NCBI RefSeq assembly: GCF_000321225.1
Contig: NW_004450663.1
Coordinates: forward strand, 606,436 to 670,435
Direction: 5' to 3'
Length of the DNA: 64,000 nucleotides
From: Odobenus rosmarus divergens
Taxonomy: Eukaryota > Chordata > Mammalia > Carnivora > Odobenidae
This document shows, piece by piece, positions 23,419 through 35,039 of the stretch. The notes under the pieces were generated by a model that worked only from the letters and a program-made list of their open reading frames with translations, was not told the origin of the DNA and ran no database searches. Positions within the stretch are counted from its first letter, which is position 1. The number at the start of each line of letters is the position of its first letter. The position numbers and the translations under genes were made by a program.

Positions 23419-24329
23419 AGTGCTTCCTTTTTCAATATGATATGACTTAGTCTTCTTTCTTGAAATGATCAAATCTTGCTTTACAAAATATAACAATCTC
23501 AGCTGTACTATCAAATAATATTAGTCAATGGTTGAGTTCTATTGTTATCCAGTCATCCAACCCATAATTATGAGAACATTTCTTGTTTTAACTAATGACT
23601 ATGTTTCTATATATAGTATATATCGATACATCTATCTATATAAAGATATATATATAGCATATATGTAATATATAGTGTAGTATACCAATTATTTTATATA
23701 TATATGTATTTACTATAGATTCTACCTAGATAGATAGTACATATACATATAAATAGATAGTATATATAGTATATAGATAGATGATAGATAGATAGATGAT
23801 AGGTAGATACCATGTATATATAGTATATATAGTAAGATGTTTCTCCCACCTGGTTGAACATTGCTTTTGAAATGCCATCTATTGCTGGTGATAAGTTATA
23901 TTAACTTTGTTAGAAATTTGAAATCATGAAAAGAAACATAGGCCAATGCAGCTGTTCACTTCCTGAAGCGACTTGTCTCCATCTGTTGTCATAAATCCAA
24001 TCTAGCACCCCCAGAAGCTCTGCCAATAAATTAATGTCCTTTTGTAAAGGTGGCTTTATTCCTGGGTTCTATCATGTGGCTTTCCTCATTACAGATGAGG
24101 ATAGTAATGAGTCACAGAGCAGAGAATGATGAAAGTCAGTTTTGCCAGTGTGTCATTTTCAACAGTGTAAGGCTCTTTCTTCTCTTGCTAGAAAGTCAAT
24201 GGTTCCTCTTAACCAGTCACTTGTTACCCTTTAATACCAGATTCTATGCTTAGAGCTCCAGATTCGTCCTGACACTCCTGCCCCCATACTGTCCCCCAGT
24301 CAGACACAGTTAGAGAGATTTTTGAATGT
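23419..24329. repeat. Unassigned DNA around a TATA/GATA microsatellite mosaic
   Basis: From about 23605 to 23835 the sequence is a mosaic of (TA)n, TATAG and GATA/ATAG units, with the clearest (GATA)n at about 23775-23805. The flanks hold no gene or repeat that I recognise. Confidence 0.8.
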
Positions 24330-24461
24330 CCCATGTTCTCTCTCTTATGCTGATTTTTACATTTATTATTCTCTCTACTAAGAACACCTTTTTCCCCCCT
24401 AATGTGCCTGCCTCGATAATCTCATATCGTTAGGGAGCCCTTCACAGACACTTCCCCTCTG
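24330..24461 (+). mobile_element. Possible L2 fragment
   Basis: ATTCTCTCTACTAAGAACACC, 'taatgtgcctgcc' and 'agggagcccttcacagacacttcccc' loosely follow the L2 3' region ('ctggaatgcccttcc', 'caggaagccttccctgacc'). Weak. Confidence 0.4.
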
Positions 24462-24678
24462 TGTTGGTTTGCTAGGGCTGCTATAACAAAGTATCACAAA
24501 CTGGGCAGCTCAAATAATAGAAATTTATTGTCTCATCGTCCTGGGGGCTTGAAGTCCAAAATCAAGGTGCCAGCGGAGTTGGGCTCTTCCAAAGACTCTA
24601 TCCTTGGCTTGTAGGTGGCCTGTTCTGTGTCTTCACATGGTCTTTTCTTTGTGCGTGTCTGTGTTTAAACACCCTCTT

Positions 24679-25197
24679 TTTTTTAAATTTAATTTTATTA
24701 TGTTATGTTAGTCACCATACATCATTAGTTTTTGACGTGGTGATCCACGATCCATTGTTTTCATATAACACCCAGTGCTCCATGCAGTACGTGCCCTCCT
24801 TAATACCCATCACCGGGCTAACCCATCCCCCCACCCCCCTCCCCTCTAGAACCCTCAGTTTGTTTCTCAGAGTTCATAGTCTCTTATGGTTCGTCTCCCC
24901 CTCCGAATGCCCCCCCCTCATTTTTCCCTTCCTTCTCCTAATATCCTCCATGGTATCCCTTATGTTCAACAAATAAGTGAAGCCATATGATAATTGACTT
25001 TCTCTGCTTGACTTATTTCACTTAGCATAATCTCCTCCAGTCCCACCCATGTTGATGTAAAAGCTGGGTATTCATCATTTCTGATGGCTGAGTAATATTC
25101 CATTGTATATATGGACCACATCTTCTTTATCCATTCATCTGTTGAAGGGCATCTTGGCTCTTTCCACAGTTTGGCTAGTGCGGATATTGCTGTTATG
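24679..25197 (-). mobile_element. 5'-truncated L1 inside the MLT1 LTR
   Basis: Reverse-orientation L1 3' end. The tail is the T-run at 24676-24684, followed by AAATTTAATTTTATTATG. The 3' UTR runs to about 24965 and includes the C-rich run 24822-24844 (a G-quadruplex motif on the L1 sense strand). The ORF2 C-terminus spans about 24966-25197, encoding W-S-I-Y-T-M-E-Y-Y-S-A-I-R near 25100. The target sequence AACACCCTCTT flanks it at 24668-24678 and 25198-25208. Confidence 0.95.
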
Positions 25198-25262
25198 AAC
25201 ACCCTCTTTATTTTATTTTATTTTATTTTATTTTATTTTATTTTATTTTTTAACACCCTCTT
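25198..25262. repeat. (TTTTA)n between two extra target-site copies
   Basis: AACACCCTCTT at 25198-25208 is followed by about 43 bp of TATTT/TTTTA repeats, and then by another AACACCCTCTT at 25252-25262. The tract looks like the pure tail of a second, almost fully truncated retroinsertion at the same nick site, or like tail expansion after a partial duplication. Confidence 0.85.
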
Positions 25263-25432
25263 CTATAGGGACACCAGTCACGTTGGATTAAGGCCTCCAT
25301 CCTAATGACCTCATTTTAACTTAATTCCCTCTTTAAACACCCCAGCCTCAAATAGAGTCACATTCTAAGGTATAGGCAGGGGTGAGGATTTCAACATCTG
25401 GATTTGGAGGGGACACAGTTCAGCCCATAACA

Positions 25433-26576
25433 CTTTCCAATCCTGGTGAAGTCCCTTCTGCTGTGATTCCTGGCAAGCAAGACGTGCCTGCAGCCGAGTT
25501 CAGCTTACCCATATTGTGATTCTATGTTCACTTGTCATCTAAAGACAGTAATCTCTCAAATGTGGCCTGGCTCCTCTTGGTCTTCTCTCCTCAATTATGA
25601 AACATGCTTCCTGACAGTGTAGGTGGCTAATAAATATAAGTATTTAATTAGGAGATTTGATGTCTATCAGTTGTTCTATACCTGGAGAATGATTTTTCCC
25701 CCCCACCAACTTTCAAGATGACACTCAGCTTCCATTCTTACTTTAGTAACACACTGCCCTTTCTTTTGTATTTCCAGGTATTTCAAAGAAGCTCCTATAT
25801 TGTGCAATTAACAACAGTGACTATATGGCTCTGAGGCAGGGTGCCTGTGAATCATTTTCCACGTGAGCCATGATTTACCCTGGAATTTCAAAGATGGGGC
25901 AGTGTGGGCTTCAGGTAGGCAAACTAGAAAAGGAATCCATATCTGGTTTATGGAAAGCACGGTCTGGTCCCTGATCAAATACAGCTTTAGGAAAAGGGGC
26001 CATCAAGTTACAGGATTTCTAAAGCTCTGTATTGAACAACCTATTTATCGGATTTCATTAATCACTGGGAGACCTTCTGAGAAGATAGAAGGAATTAAGA
26101 AACAAACACCAGAAGAGTGGGACAGGAGGTCTGGGATGAAAGTGGGGGTGGACAAGGAGAAATAGAGAGGATGTGTGATGGAGGAGGTCGCCTCTCCAGC
26201 TGTAAATCTCCAGCGCCTCGGCTGCTGCCTGGCCGCACAGGTGTTTAATGAGCTGTTGAGGGATCAATAGCCTATGACAGACAACTTTGAAAAATTTCCC
26301 TTGATTCACTCAAGTGTTTTAATTCCTCATTAGTTCTGATGATGTAAGCCCTTTGTGATTAGCTTGGTTGTTAAATATCCACTCACGAGTGTTGACAAAG
26401 TGTAGGAAACTTCACCCTCTTGGACCTCTACCCTCTACGTGGAGTTAGCATGTCATCAGCACTGAAAAACTAGGAGGAATTACCTTTCCAACTTCCCCAC
26501 TGGTGCGTTCATGAATTTAACCCATTCCAAACTAAGAGAGGGCATTTTTTAGGGCCTTCCTCTTCCAAACACTACA

Positions 26577-26577
<1 letters not shown>
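25433..26577. other. Unassigned DNA with a CpG-richer block
   Basis: No repeat named. At about 26186-26240 four CpGs occur within roughly 50 bp, followed by TAAT-rich sequence to about 26370. This texture suggests a conserved non-coding element rather than a gene. Frames on the plus strand (25863-26165) and minus strand (26058-26309) are not recognisable proteins. Confidence 0.45.

Positions 26578-26612
<35 letters not shown>
26578..26612. repeat. (CA)n microsatellite
   Basis: Seventeen or so uninterrupted CA units. Confidence 0.97.
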
Positions 26613-26615
<3 letters not shown>

Positions 26616-26811
26616 AAGCATTTATTCATTTATTATAAATGTATTGTGTGACTAGGAAGTATCCAACATTGAACTAATTTTTTCAATACACAAAGATGAA
26701 AAATTATGATCTGAATGAGTCCATATGTGAGAAACAAATGTTTGATCAAACCTGTGAAACTGGTTTATTGTCCAAGCTGGGCTTGCAAAGGTATACAAAA
26801 AACTAGCTTTA

Positions 26812-27143
26812 TTTACTTATTTTTTATTGTTATGTTAGTCACCGTATAGTACTTCATTAGTTTTTGACATAGTGTTCCATGATTCATTGTTTGCATATAA
26901 CACCCAGTGCTCCATGCAGTACGTGTCCTCAATACCCATCACCGAGCTAACCCACCCCCCCGAAACCCTCAGTTTATTTCCCGTAGTCCATAGTCTCTCA
27001 TGGTTCATCTCCCCCTCTGATTTTCCCCCCTTCATTTTTTCCTTCCTTCTCCTAATGTCCTCCATGCTATTCCTTATGTTCCACATATAAGTAAAACCAT
27101 ATGATAATTGTTCTCTGCTTGACTTATTTCACTTAGCATAATC
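26812..27143 (-). mobile_element. 5'-truncated L1, 3' UTR only
   Basis: Reverse-orientation L1 3' end: TTTATTGTTATGTTAGTCACC, 'cataacacccagtgctccatgcagtacgtg', 'catggttcatctccccctctg', ending at the ORF2/3' UTR boundary region 'gacttatttcacttagcataatc'. It is shorter and more decayed in its C-rich run than the copy at 24679. I found no TSD. Confidence 0.93.
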
Positions 27144-28944
27144 CTATTCTTCCATCATTCCTTCAAACCCACTCTCTGGGACAATACTTTATTTCTGCTC
27201 GAAAGTTTAGGAAGATTCCACAGTTTTGTTAAATTCTCTTAGATGACATCCTATCTTTCCACCATTTGGCGTTCAAAATCCACTCTGGTTTAGTAATCAA
27301 ATAACTCCGGTTTAGGCTAATGCAATAATAAACATTCAGAACTCTTAGCCAGTCGAAACCACTGGATCTGATTCAGCCTTGGATGTTTTAGCAGGCATGA
27401 GTCAAAATTGGCTTCTCCTCTCCTTCTCTTCCCACTCATCCCATTCAGCTGCTGTTCCTGATCATTTCAGAGGGAGAGGTAATTTGCCATAAATGGCTGG
27501 CAGGGGTGTCAGCTAGCTTCGCTGCCCTTAAGGTATCAAATGTCCTTTTGATGGCTCTTTTGCTCATTGAGTACTTTTGTGGGTCTCTCAGAGAGCCTCT
27601 GCCTGGGAACTCGAGTGCAGTTTCCTGGATCTGGGCAATACTTCTTTTCTAATGAGTTCTTTATTCCAGCAGTGCATGAAGGAAGTGCATCTTGATTGCA
27701 GTTTTCCTTTTTACTCTGACAGCAGAAAGGGACAACTCCCAAGCTTTCTCTCACATTTAGCCTTTTCTTAGCCAGAACCAGAGGGCAACCTATGTTCAGC
27801 TAACTTCAGAAAAACCTGTGTCAAACTCTCTGGGAGTTTTCATTATAACTATCACTTTCCTTGTTTGAGATCATTAATGGGCATAGAGAACACCAATGAT
27901 GTTCCCCAGAACAGTCCTCTCTTTGAGATTAATTCTAACTCAAGTACGTCCATGACAAGGGCAGACCTTCTGTTTTGAGTAGGTGCTGATGATAACTGAT
28001 TGCTCTGTTTACAAGTGGTACATCCAGTAATTCAAATAATTTTCTAGAGATCAGAATCTAGTTTCTCACATTTTAGACTTTATTTCTTTCCCACTATCCA
28101 CATGCATCTGGTGCTAGGCTTCAAAGGGCATGTTTATGTCACTGTGTGACCTCTGGTACTTCACTTGTGAGTCATAATGCACACCAGACTTATTCCTGAA
28201 AGACCTTCCTATATCGGGTAGCTAACAATAACTAAGCCCGTAAACAGCTCTGAAGTTCATAAATACAATCTCTTAAGATCAAATAGAATGAATCCTTACT
28301 TTATCTTCCCCATTGTCACATCCCAAAATACGTGTACCCACACCAATGCAATTTAACACGACGACAGTTAGAGTTAGAGGGGAAAGAAATAGTGGTTAAA
28401 ATATCTTACTTTTGCAAGTTTACAAAAATATAAGACCCTGTGAACTCATTGCTAGTGTCCTTCTGAGAGCCATGGCAGGGAAAGCTCCTGAAGCTTGAGA
28501 TTCCTTAGTTCAACAATTAATCTATCTTTGGACCCAATAAGCAGCCACAATTGGGTATTTCAGAGCACCTCAAACTTAACAATTTCTGTAGTGGAAGCTG
28601 TGTTGTACTGCCCAGATTCCCCCTTCAGGACCAAGACACTCATCCTCCAGCATCTGATGACTCTTAGAAGAATCCCTCTCTGGGAATGGCTTTGAACTGA
28701 AGAGGATTCTCTTCTAGGATCCCTCTTCACTTAGCTAATATAAATTGATCTTTCAGGTATCAGGTTAAAAACCACTAAATCAGAAAGCCCATTTCAAAAC
28801 TCTCCAGACTAGGTTATATCCTCTGGCTATTTATCAATGGTTATTGCTTATTTACCAATATCACCACTTAAAATTTAAGATCCCATGTGATACCCCCCAT
28901 GCTTATAGTTATAAGTGTGATACCTGCTACCTACTTACTTTGCA
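27144..28944. other. Unassigned DNA
   Basis: About 1.8 kb between the L1 and an L2 remnant. No gene or named repeat. Short frames at 27536-27771 on both strands overlap and resemble nothing known. Confidence 0.5.
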
Positions 28945-29045
28945 CACAAGGGAGAAGAAAACCTGCATTGTTCATCACTGTATCCCTAGGACATAGTACT
29001 GTGCTTACTACATGTTAGAAGTTTAGTAATATTTATTACATTTAG
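28945..29045 (+). mobile_element. L2 LINE 3' terminus
   Basis: 'gttcatcactgtatccctaggacatagtactgtgcttactacatgttagaagtttagtaatatttatta' matches the L2 terminus ('catctttgtatccccagcgcctagcacagtgcctggcac...aataaatgtttgtt'). Confidence 0.7.
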
Positions 29046-29275
29046 TAAAAAACCAATGGAACCACAAAATTATTAATATGCCTTAATCCAGGAACTATTT
29101 ATTTTGTTATTCATCCATCAGATGGAAGTCTTCATTTACACTAACCCACACAATGTTGAGTCAAAACACTTTCCATAATTTTTAAGGCAAGCTCACTTAG
29201 AGATAAGATAAAAACAAGTGAATAAAATACACAAAATAAAAACCTCTAACTAAAAAATCTCCCATTGTCTCTGAT

Positions 29276-29597
29276 AGCACCATCCAATGTAATATAACGG
29301 GTGCCACAAATACAAGCTACATGTGTAATGTTAATTTTTCTTGAAGTTACATTAAAAAAATAAGACAAGCAAGTAAAATTAATTTTACTAATACATTTAA
29401 TCTGATATATTCAAAATGTTATTTCAACATGAAATCACTATAAACATTATTAGATAATTTGCATTCTATTTTTTAATAAAGTCTTCAAAATCAAATGTGT
29501 ATTTTACACTTATAGCACATCTCAATTTGGACAAGTAACATTTCAGATGCTCAATAGCTATATGCATCCAGTACCCACCTGGTCAGACAGTACAGAT
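29276..29597. mobile_element. hAT-Charlie type DNA transposon (MER33/MER20-like)
   Basis: The ends AGCACCATCCAATGTAATAT and, on the other strand, CTGTACTGTCTGACC resemble the CAG-YRCTGTCCAATA termini of this non-autonomous group. The interior has 'ttacattaaaaaaataagac', 'gtgtattttacacttatagcacatctcaatttggac' and 'tttcagatgctcaatagcta', which I associate with MER33. About 320 bp fits a complete copy. Strand relative to consensus not assigned. Confidence 0.65.
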
Positions 29598-30264
29598 CTG
29601 TTATATACTCCCAACAGGGAATTCTAGTATTTTTTATGTAAACCACAAGTATTATCTTCCTTTATACATATATTTTGTTTTATATCTTTGTTTCCATTTC
29701 ATGTAATTCTGGTTGCCCCATACAATCTGGGCTCCAGAATTTTATTTGGTTGCTTTGAGGAAACCAAAATATTCTACTCTGTATATTAAAAAGAACTTTC
29801 CAGATAGTTGGTTATAAGCATAGGTCAAATTCATTATAATTTTTGCATGAGATATATATATTTTTAAAAAGCCCTAACAGGCCAATTCAAGAGTTTAGTT
29901 TTAGTAGTTATCTTACAGGACAGGAGAAAGAATAGATAACCTTTTTGGATTATCTATTAAATACAGATAATCATATTAGATACAGAAAGAAAAGAAAATC
30001 TCCTTAAAGGTCATTGAATTCTTGACTGACAATTAGCTGACAGTCAACTGGGTAGGTAAAGTTCCCAGAATAAGACTTAATCCTGTTAAAGTTCAACAGA
30101 AAATCACTTAGCACTTGTCAGGAATACTAATTTCTCCCAAGACAGAAGTTTCTGTGAATTACACCACTCACAAAGTTTCTTTCTGTTTACCAAGGATGGC
30201 GCTCTTCCTCTTCTAGAGAAATGGTGTCATGACGAGTTTCTGTAAGTTGTTTTTATTCCCGATC
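29598..30264. other. Unassigned DNA up to the L1 target site
   Basis: AT-rich, with no gene or nameable repeat. Confidence 0.55.
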
Positions 30265-31981
30265 AAGTTGGGACAATTCTTTTTTCCATTGCATAGTTTT
30301 TCCTGCTTTATCGAAGATTAGTTGACCATAGAGCTGAGGGTCCATATCTGAGCTCTCTATTCTGTTCCATTGGTCTATATGTCTGTTTTTGTGCTAGTAC
30401 CATGCTGTCTTGGTGATCACTGCTTTATAATATAGCTTGGAATTGGGCAACATGATGCCCCCAGCTTTGTTTTTCTTTTTCAACATTTCCTTGAAAATTC
30501 GGGGTCTTTTCTGATTCCATACAAATTTTAAGATTGTTTGTTCCATCACTTTGAAAAACGTCATTGGAATTTTGATCTGGATGGTGTTGAAGGTATAGAT
30601 TGCTCTGGCTAGCATAGACATTTTAACAAAAAAAAAAAGACAGTCTCTTCACTAAATGGTGCTGGGAAAATTGGACAGCTATATACAGAAGAATGAAACT
30701 TGACCATTTTCTAACACCATACACAAAGATAAACTCTAAATGGATGAAAGACCTCAATGTGAGAGAGGAATCCATCAAAATCCTAGAGGAGAACATAGGC
30801 AGTAACCTCTTCGACATCAGCCACAGCAACTTCTTTCCAGATACATCTCCAAAAGCTAGTGAAACAAAAGCAAAAATGAACCTTTGGGACTTCATCAAGA
30901 TAACCAGCTTCTACACAGCAAAAGAAACAGTCAACAAAATAAAGAGGCAACCCACAGAATGGGAGAGGATATTTGCAAATCTACAGACAAAGGGCTGATT
31001 TCCAAGATCTATAAAGAACTTCTCAAACTCAACACCCAAAAAACAAATAAGCAAGTCAAAAAATGGGCAGAAGACATGAACAGACACTTCTCCAAAGAAG
31101 ACACACAAATGGCTAACAGACAATGAAAAAATGTTCATCATCATTAGCCATCAGGGAAATTCAAATCAAAACCACATTGAGATACCACCTTACACCAGTT
31201 AGAATGGCAAAAATTGACAAGGCAAGAAACAACAAATGTTGGGGAGTTTATGGAGAAAGGGGAATGCTCTTACACCGTTGGTGGGAATACAAGTTGGTAC
31301 AGCCATTCGGAAAACAGTGTGGAGGTGCCTCAAAAAATTAAAAATAGAGCTACCCTATGACCCATCAATTGCACTACTGGGTATTTACCCCAAAGACACA
31401 GATGTAGTGAAAAGAAGGGCCATATGCACCCCAATGTTCATAGCAGCAATGGCCCAATAGCCAAACTATGGAAAGAGCTGAGATGCCCTTCAACAGATGA
31501 ATGGATAAAGAAGATGTGGTCCATATATACAATGGAATATTACTCAGCCATCAGAAAGGATGAATACCCAGCTTTTACATCAACATGGATGGGACTGGAG
31601 GAGATTATGCTAAGTGAAATAAATCAAGCAGAGAAAGTCAATTATCATATGGTTTCACTTATTTGTGGAACATAAGGAGTAGCATGGAGGAAATTAGGAG
31701 AAAGAAGGGAAAAATGAAGGGGGGGAAATCGGAGGGGGGAGACTAACCATGAGAGACTATGGACTCTGAGTAACAAACAGGGATTTAGAAGGGAGCGGGG
31801 TTGGGGAATGGACTAGCCTGGTGATGGGTATCAAAGAGGGCATGTACTGCATGAGGCACTGGGTGTTATACTTAAACAATGAATCATGGATCACTACACC
31901 AAAAACTAATGATGTATTGTATGGTGACTAACATAACATAATAAAATTAAATTAAATTTAAAAAAAGTTGGGACAATTCTT
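30265..31981 (+). mobile_element. Twin-primed (5'-inverted) L1 with perfect 17-bp TSD
   Basis: The direct repeat AAGTTGGGACAATTCTT is perfect at 30265-30281 and 31965-31981. Between them, 30282 to about 30625 is L1 ORF2 in reverse orientation and about 30626-31964 is L1 in forward orientation, ending AATAAAATTAAATTAAATTT plus a short A-run. The inverted block is the ORF2 part directly upstream of the forward block: its far end reads (reverse-complemented) 'gcaatggaaaaaa' and the forward block starts 'aaaaaagacagtctc'. This is the classic twin-priming signature. It is the largest young L1 fully contained in the window. Confidence 0.97.
30282..31675 (+). pseudogene. L1 ORF2 C-terminal half, inverted and frameshifted
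   Basis: The inverted block encodes, on the minus strand at 30394-30621, a segment beginning M-S-M-L-A-R-A-I and containing W-N-Q-K-R-P-R-I. The forward block encodes the downstream part: W-M-K-D-L-N-V-R at about 30737, then the C-terminal region ending G-L-E-E-I-M-L-S-E-I-N-Q-A-E-K and a TAA at 31673-31675. Stops and frame changes at about 31000, 31125 and 31340 break the forward part. The reverse transcriptase catalytic core is upstream of what was inserted, so the copy was never active here. Confidence 0.93.
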
Positions 31982-33885
31982 ATTTTTATTTATTATTATT
32001 ACTATTTTTTTTTTTTTGCAGATAGGTCTACTGAAAAATTTCATAGTGTAAACATGAAATGTGGGTAAGAAGTAGGGGGACCCAGAGATCTCAAATACCA
32101 TGCTTAGAAATTTGCAACTTAATTGTAGCCTATGGAGATCTATGCCCAACTCAAAGAAGTATAGCAAACTGAACAAAATATTTTAAAAAATCCAGAGTGG
32201 AGATACTGAGATTACTATCTTGTGTCAGGACTCTGGATATCCCCATGACTTCATGCTCACAACTGAATTTGGGGATTAATGTCAACAAGTAACTTATAAT
32301 AATTAAGTATTAGGTAGGTTCAAAGAATCCAGCCCAAAGATCTACCTCATCAATGCTTTATCTTACAGATTCCCTGCCTCTTAGCTAGCACTTGGCTATT
32401 TATCTTTATCACAAACTCATCTCTTTATTTCTGAGAATCCTTACCTCTTTCTGCTTGGACCACCTATAGAAAATCTATGTTTTCATGCAAAGCAATCAAG
32501 TTCTTCATATCTTAAGCCCACACCATCTTGTTCTTAGCTTGAAGACTCTTCCACACCACATGTTCATCAAGGAGGTTTGCTCACCACAGCTATATTCTCC
32601 CTGAGGAATTGTGCAGTTGCCTCTTAAAAACCATCTCTTTCCCCAAAATTTCACCCCAAGCAGTCTTCTCAACTGTCTCAGAAATAACTCCAGGAAATAT
32701 AATGCACAATGTCAACTAAGATAAAGGGATAGACCTCCCCCTAAAAGATCTAGGACAAATATAACAGCTAGACACAGCAGGCATTCTGCTTATACCTAAA
32801 ACCAAAGATACAGAATGAAAAATCAATGGTGGGGGTCTTCTCTACAGGAGCCTGGTGAAATCATTCTAAGTTTTCCCCATACATGCAAATTGTAATGTAA
32901 AATCATTGTATTTACTAGGGAATTCTCTGAATGCTTTCTATGTAATGACAGGTTCTGGTCTACTTTCTCTAAAAGACATCTCAAAACCACACCTCCCACT
33001 TGAAAAAAATATATACTGTATAATTGAATGATTCGTTCAAGGGAGTTGCATCTCCAGAGGAGAGGTATTATCTGTTATCTGTGGAATAGTCTCGTTGAAG
33101 AACTTTTCCATGGCTATTAGGGACCCTGTGGGAGAAAATGCAATTTAGACTGGCAGGTTCATCCAAATGCCATCGTTCTGCTTTTGTGTTCACAGTGTGT
33201 AGCCACTTCACAATGTGGAGTGAGTCTGCATTGCTTCCAAATGGAGGACTGTGGGAGCAAGGGGCTCCTTGGGGCTATAACCTCTGCTCAGGCACATGCT
33301 CAGTTAAAACTTAGCATTATTAGCATTTCAGCACCTTCTCTTGCAGCTAAGCTTGCTGGGAGCCGAAAATAAATATCGTTTGAAAAGCTTTACATACATT
33401 TTGGTTACCAGTCTTCTTTGTATTTCCTAAAATTAAGAAGAAGAAGAAGGAGGAGGAGAGGAAGAAGAAGGAGAAAACAAGTAAGATCTTCTTTCAACCA
33501 ATCAATCCAGAACATGTCTGTAAATTTACACATGCCTAAAATGCTCCTACCCTCTTTGGTATTTTATTATCACCTACAAATATGTAAAATGATGAAGATG
33601 TTACAAAAATGTTTTACTTCAAGTTGAGATGTTTTGTTGGAATTTATCAGACAAGGCTAAAGAGTTTTTTGTTTGGGAACAAAAGAATGACATGTGTGGA
33701 ATGTAAACAACCCTAAAATGCTTGGCATTTCTGCTTTAAGATGGGTGGAGATTGGCAGCAATGTTCTTGTTTGTTTGTTTGTTTTGTGATCTTAGAGCAT
33801 TTACCATTTGTTGAATTAACAAATCATTGCATAAGTTAGAATATTCCAAATATTTATTCCTTAGGAAGAGGGCAGAAGGGCAAGG
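31982..33885. other. Unassigned DNA with a purine repeat
   Basis: No gene recognised. A GAA/GGA homopurine run is at about 33435-33478; it accounts for an arginine-rich frame there. A block at about 33170-33390 has mixed composition and could be conserved non-coding DNA, but nothing identifies it. Confidence 0.5.
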
Positions 33886-34079
33886 AAAAGATAATTAACG
33901 TGGGGGCGCCTGGGTGGCTCAGATGGTTAAGTGTCTGCCTTCGGCTCATGTCATGATCCCAGAGTCCTGGGATCGAGTCCCACATCCGGCTCCCTGCTGC
34001 TTGGGAGCCTGCTTCTACCTCTGCCTCTCTTTCTCATGAATAAATAAATAAAATCTTAAAAAAAAAAAAGATAATTAAC
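33886..34079 (+). mobile_element. CAN-SINE, fresh-looking, 14-bp TSD
   Basis: Forward SINE at 33900-34065. It opens TGGGGGCGCCTGGGTGGCTCAG and ends in AATAAATAAATAAAATCTT plus an unbroken A-run. The TSD AAAAGATAATTAAC is perfect at 33886-33899 and 34066-34079. The tRNA-type internal promoter is well kept: the A-box region is near 33915-33926 and a B box (GGATCGAGTCC) is at about 33970-33981. The CT-rich body is short (TACCTCTGCCTCTCTTTCTCATG). Confidence 0.97.
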
Positions 34080-34084
34080 ATGTG

Positions 34085-34240
34085 TTATACATGTATTTTG
34101 CCCAGATACTGTAATAGGCACTTTACAAACTTTATCATTTAATCCTCACCAAAAACTCATAACGTAGAGGTTATGAGCCCACTTCACAGATAAGGTAAAT
34201 AAAGTCTTAAACTTGCAATTCCACAGAAATGGTATAGGGA
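34085..34240 (-). mobile_element. MIR SINE, reverse orientation
   Basis: 'cccagatactgtaataggcactttacaaactttatcatttaatcctcacc' followed by 'cacttcacagataagg' matches the MIR 3' half in reverse complement. Confidence 0.78.
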
Positions 34241-35007
34241 CTTTAAACTACATTTTTCCAAGGCGAGGAATGACTGTGTTCCGCTCGTGTTAAATAAGGA
34301 TCTTCCAGGAGAGAAATAAAAGTAAGAAAGAAGAGTAAATATGCTGGCCATATTTATATATTATTTTGTGTAACCAAATTAGGCAATTAAGAAGAGATTT
34401 CATGTGCATTTGCTCTAAGCACATTGTGAACTCTGCATTTGGCCCTGACTTCAGACACAGGTTAGAAGCCACAGAGAACAATAAAGCCTCATTATGTTAC
34501 AGTCACACTGAGTCATTGATTCCAAGCTGTGTCCCCAGCTTCTCTGCAAGCCATCTTCACTAGTCTTGGTTCCAAATGCTTTTGGCAGTTTTGAGATGTT
34601 CAGTCAACTCTCAAAGGACCAAGATTTTGCCAAGAGTTGTCACTGGTTAGTATAGGGAAGAGTTAGCACCGAAGGCAGCTCTCAAAAAGAATAGTTTCAG
34701 AAATTTTTTCAGCAATGGCACTCCTGTTCATAGGAATGCACAGCCCCCTGTAGGGACAGTTAAGACAGGGATTCCACTCATTCTCATGTAGATGTTAAAA
34801 ATAGCATATATATTGCTTTCTTAAATCATACCTGCCTATGTATGAATAAGTGTGTCTATATATGTTTATTTTTGGAATTTACTTTTATGTCATTAAAAAC
34901 ATAATTTAAATATCAGGAGATCATATTCAGTGATAGATAAATACAGGTGTTTCAGATCATATAAAAGTATCTTGTGATTTACCATGTGTTAGGCTGAAAA
35001 CCTGAGG

Positions 35008-35039
<32 letters not shown>

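Larger units (their letters stand above)
24462..25432 (-). mobile_element. MLT1-type LTR split by an L1 insertion
   Basis: The left part (24462-24678) reads TTGGTTTGCTAGGGCTGCTATAACAAAG through 'cttcacatggtctt' and 'gtgtctgtgttt'. The right part (25252-25432) continues 'ctcttctatagggacaccagtcacgttggattaagg' to 'ggacacagttcagcccataaca'. Together they make one complete reverse-orientation MLT1 LTR with terminal TG...CA. The intervening 573 bp is the L1 plus an (A/T)-rich insert described separately. Confidence 0.92.

Noticed and set aside
23605..23835. CRISPR-like or regulatory repeat array
   Set aside because: It is a TATA/GATA microsatellite mosaic with no regular spacers.
33418..33627. Arginine-rich protein
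   Set aside because: It is the translation of a GAA/GGA microsatellite.
33900..34065. tRNA gene
   Set aside because: The A and B boxes belong to a tRNA-derived SINE; the cloverleaf is not kept.
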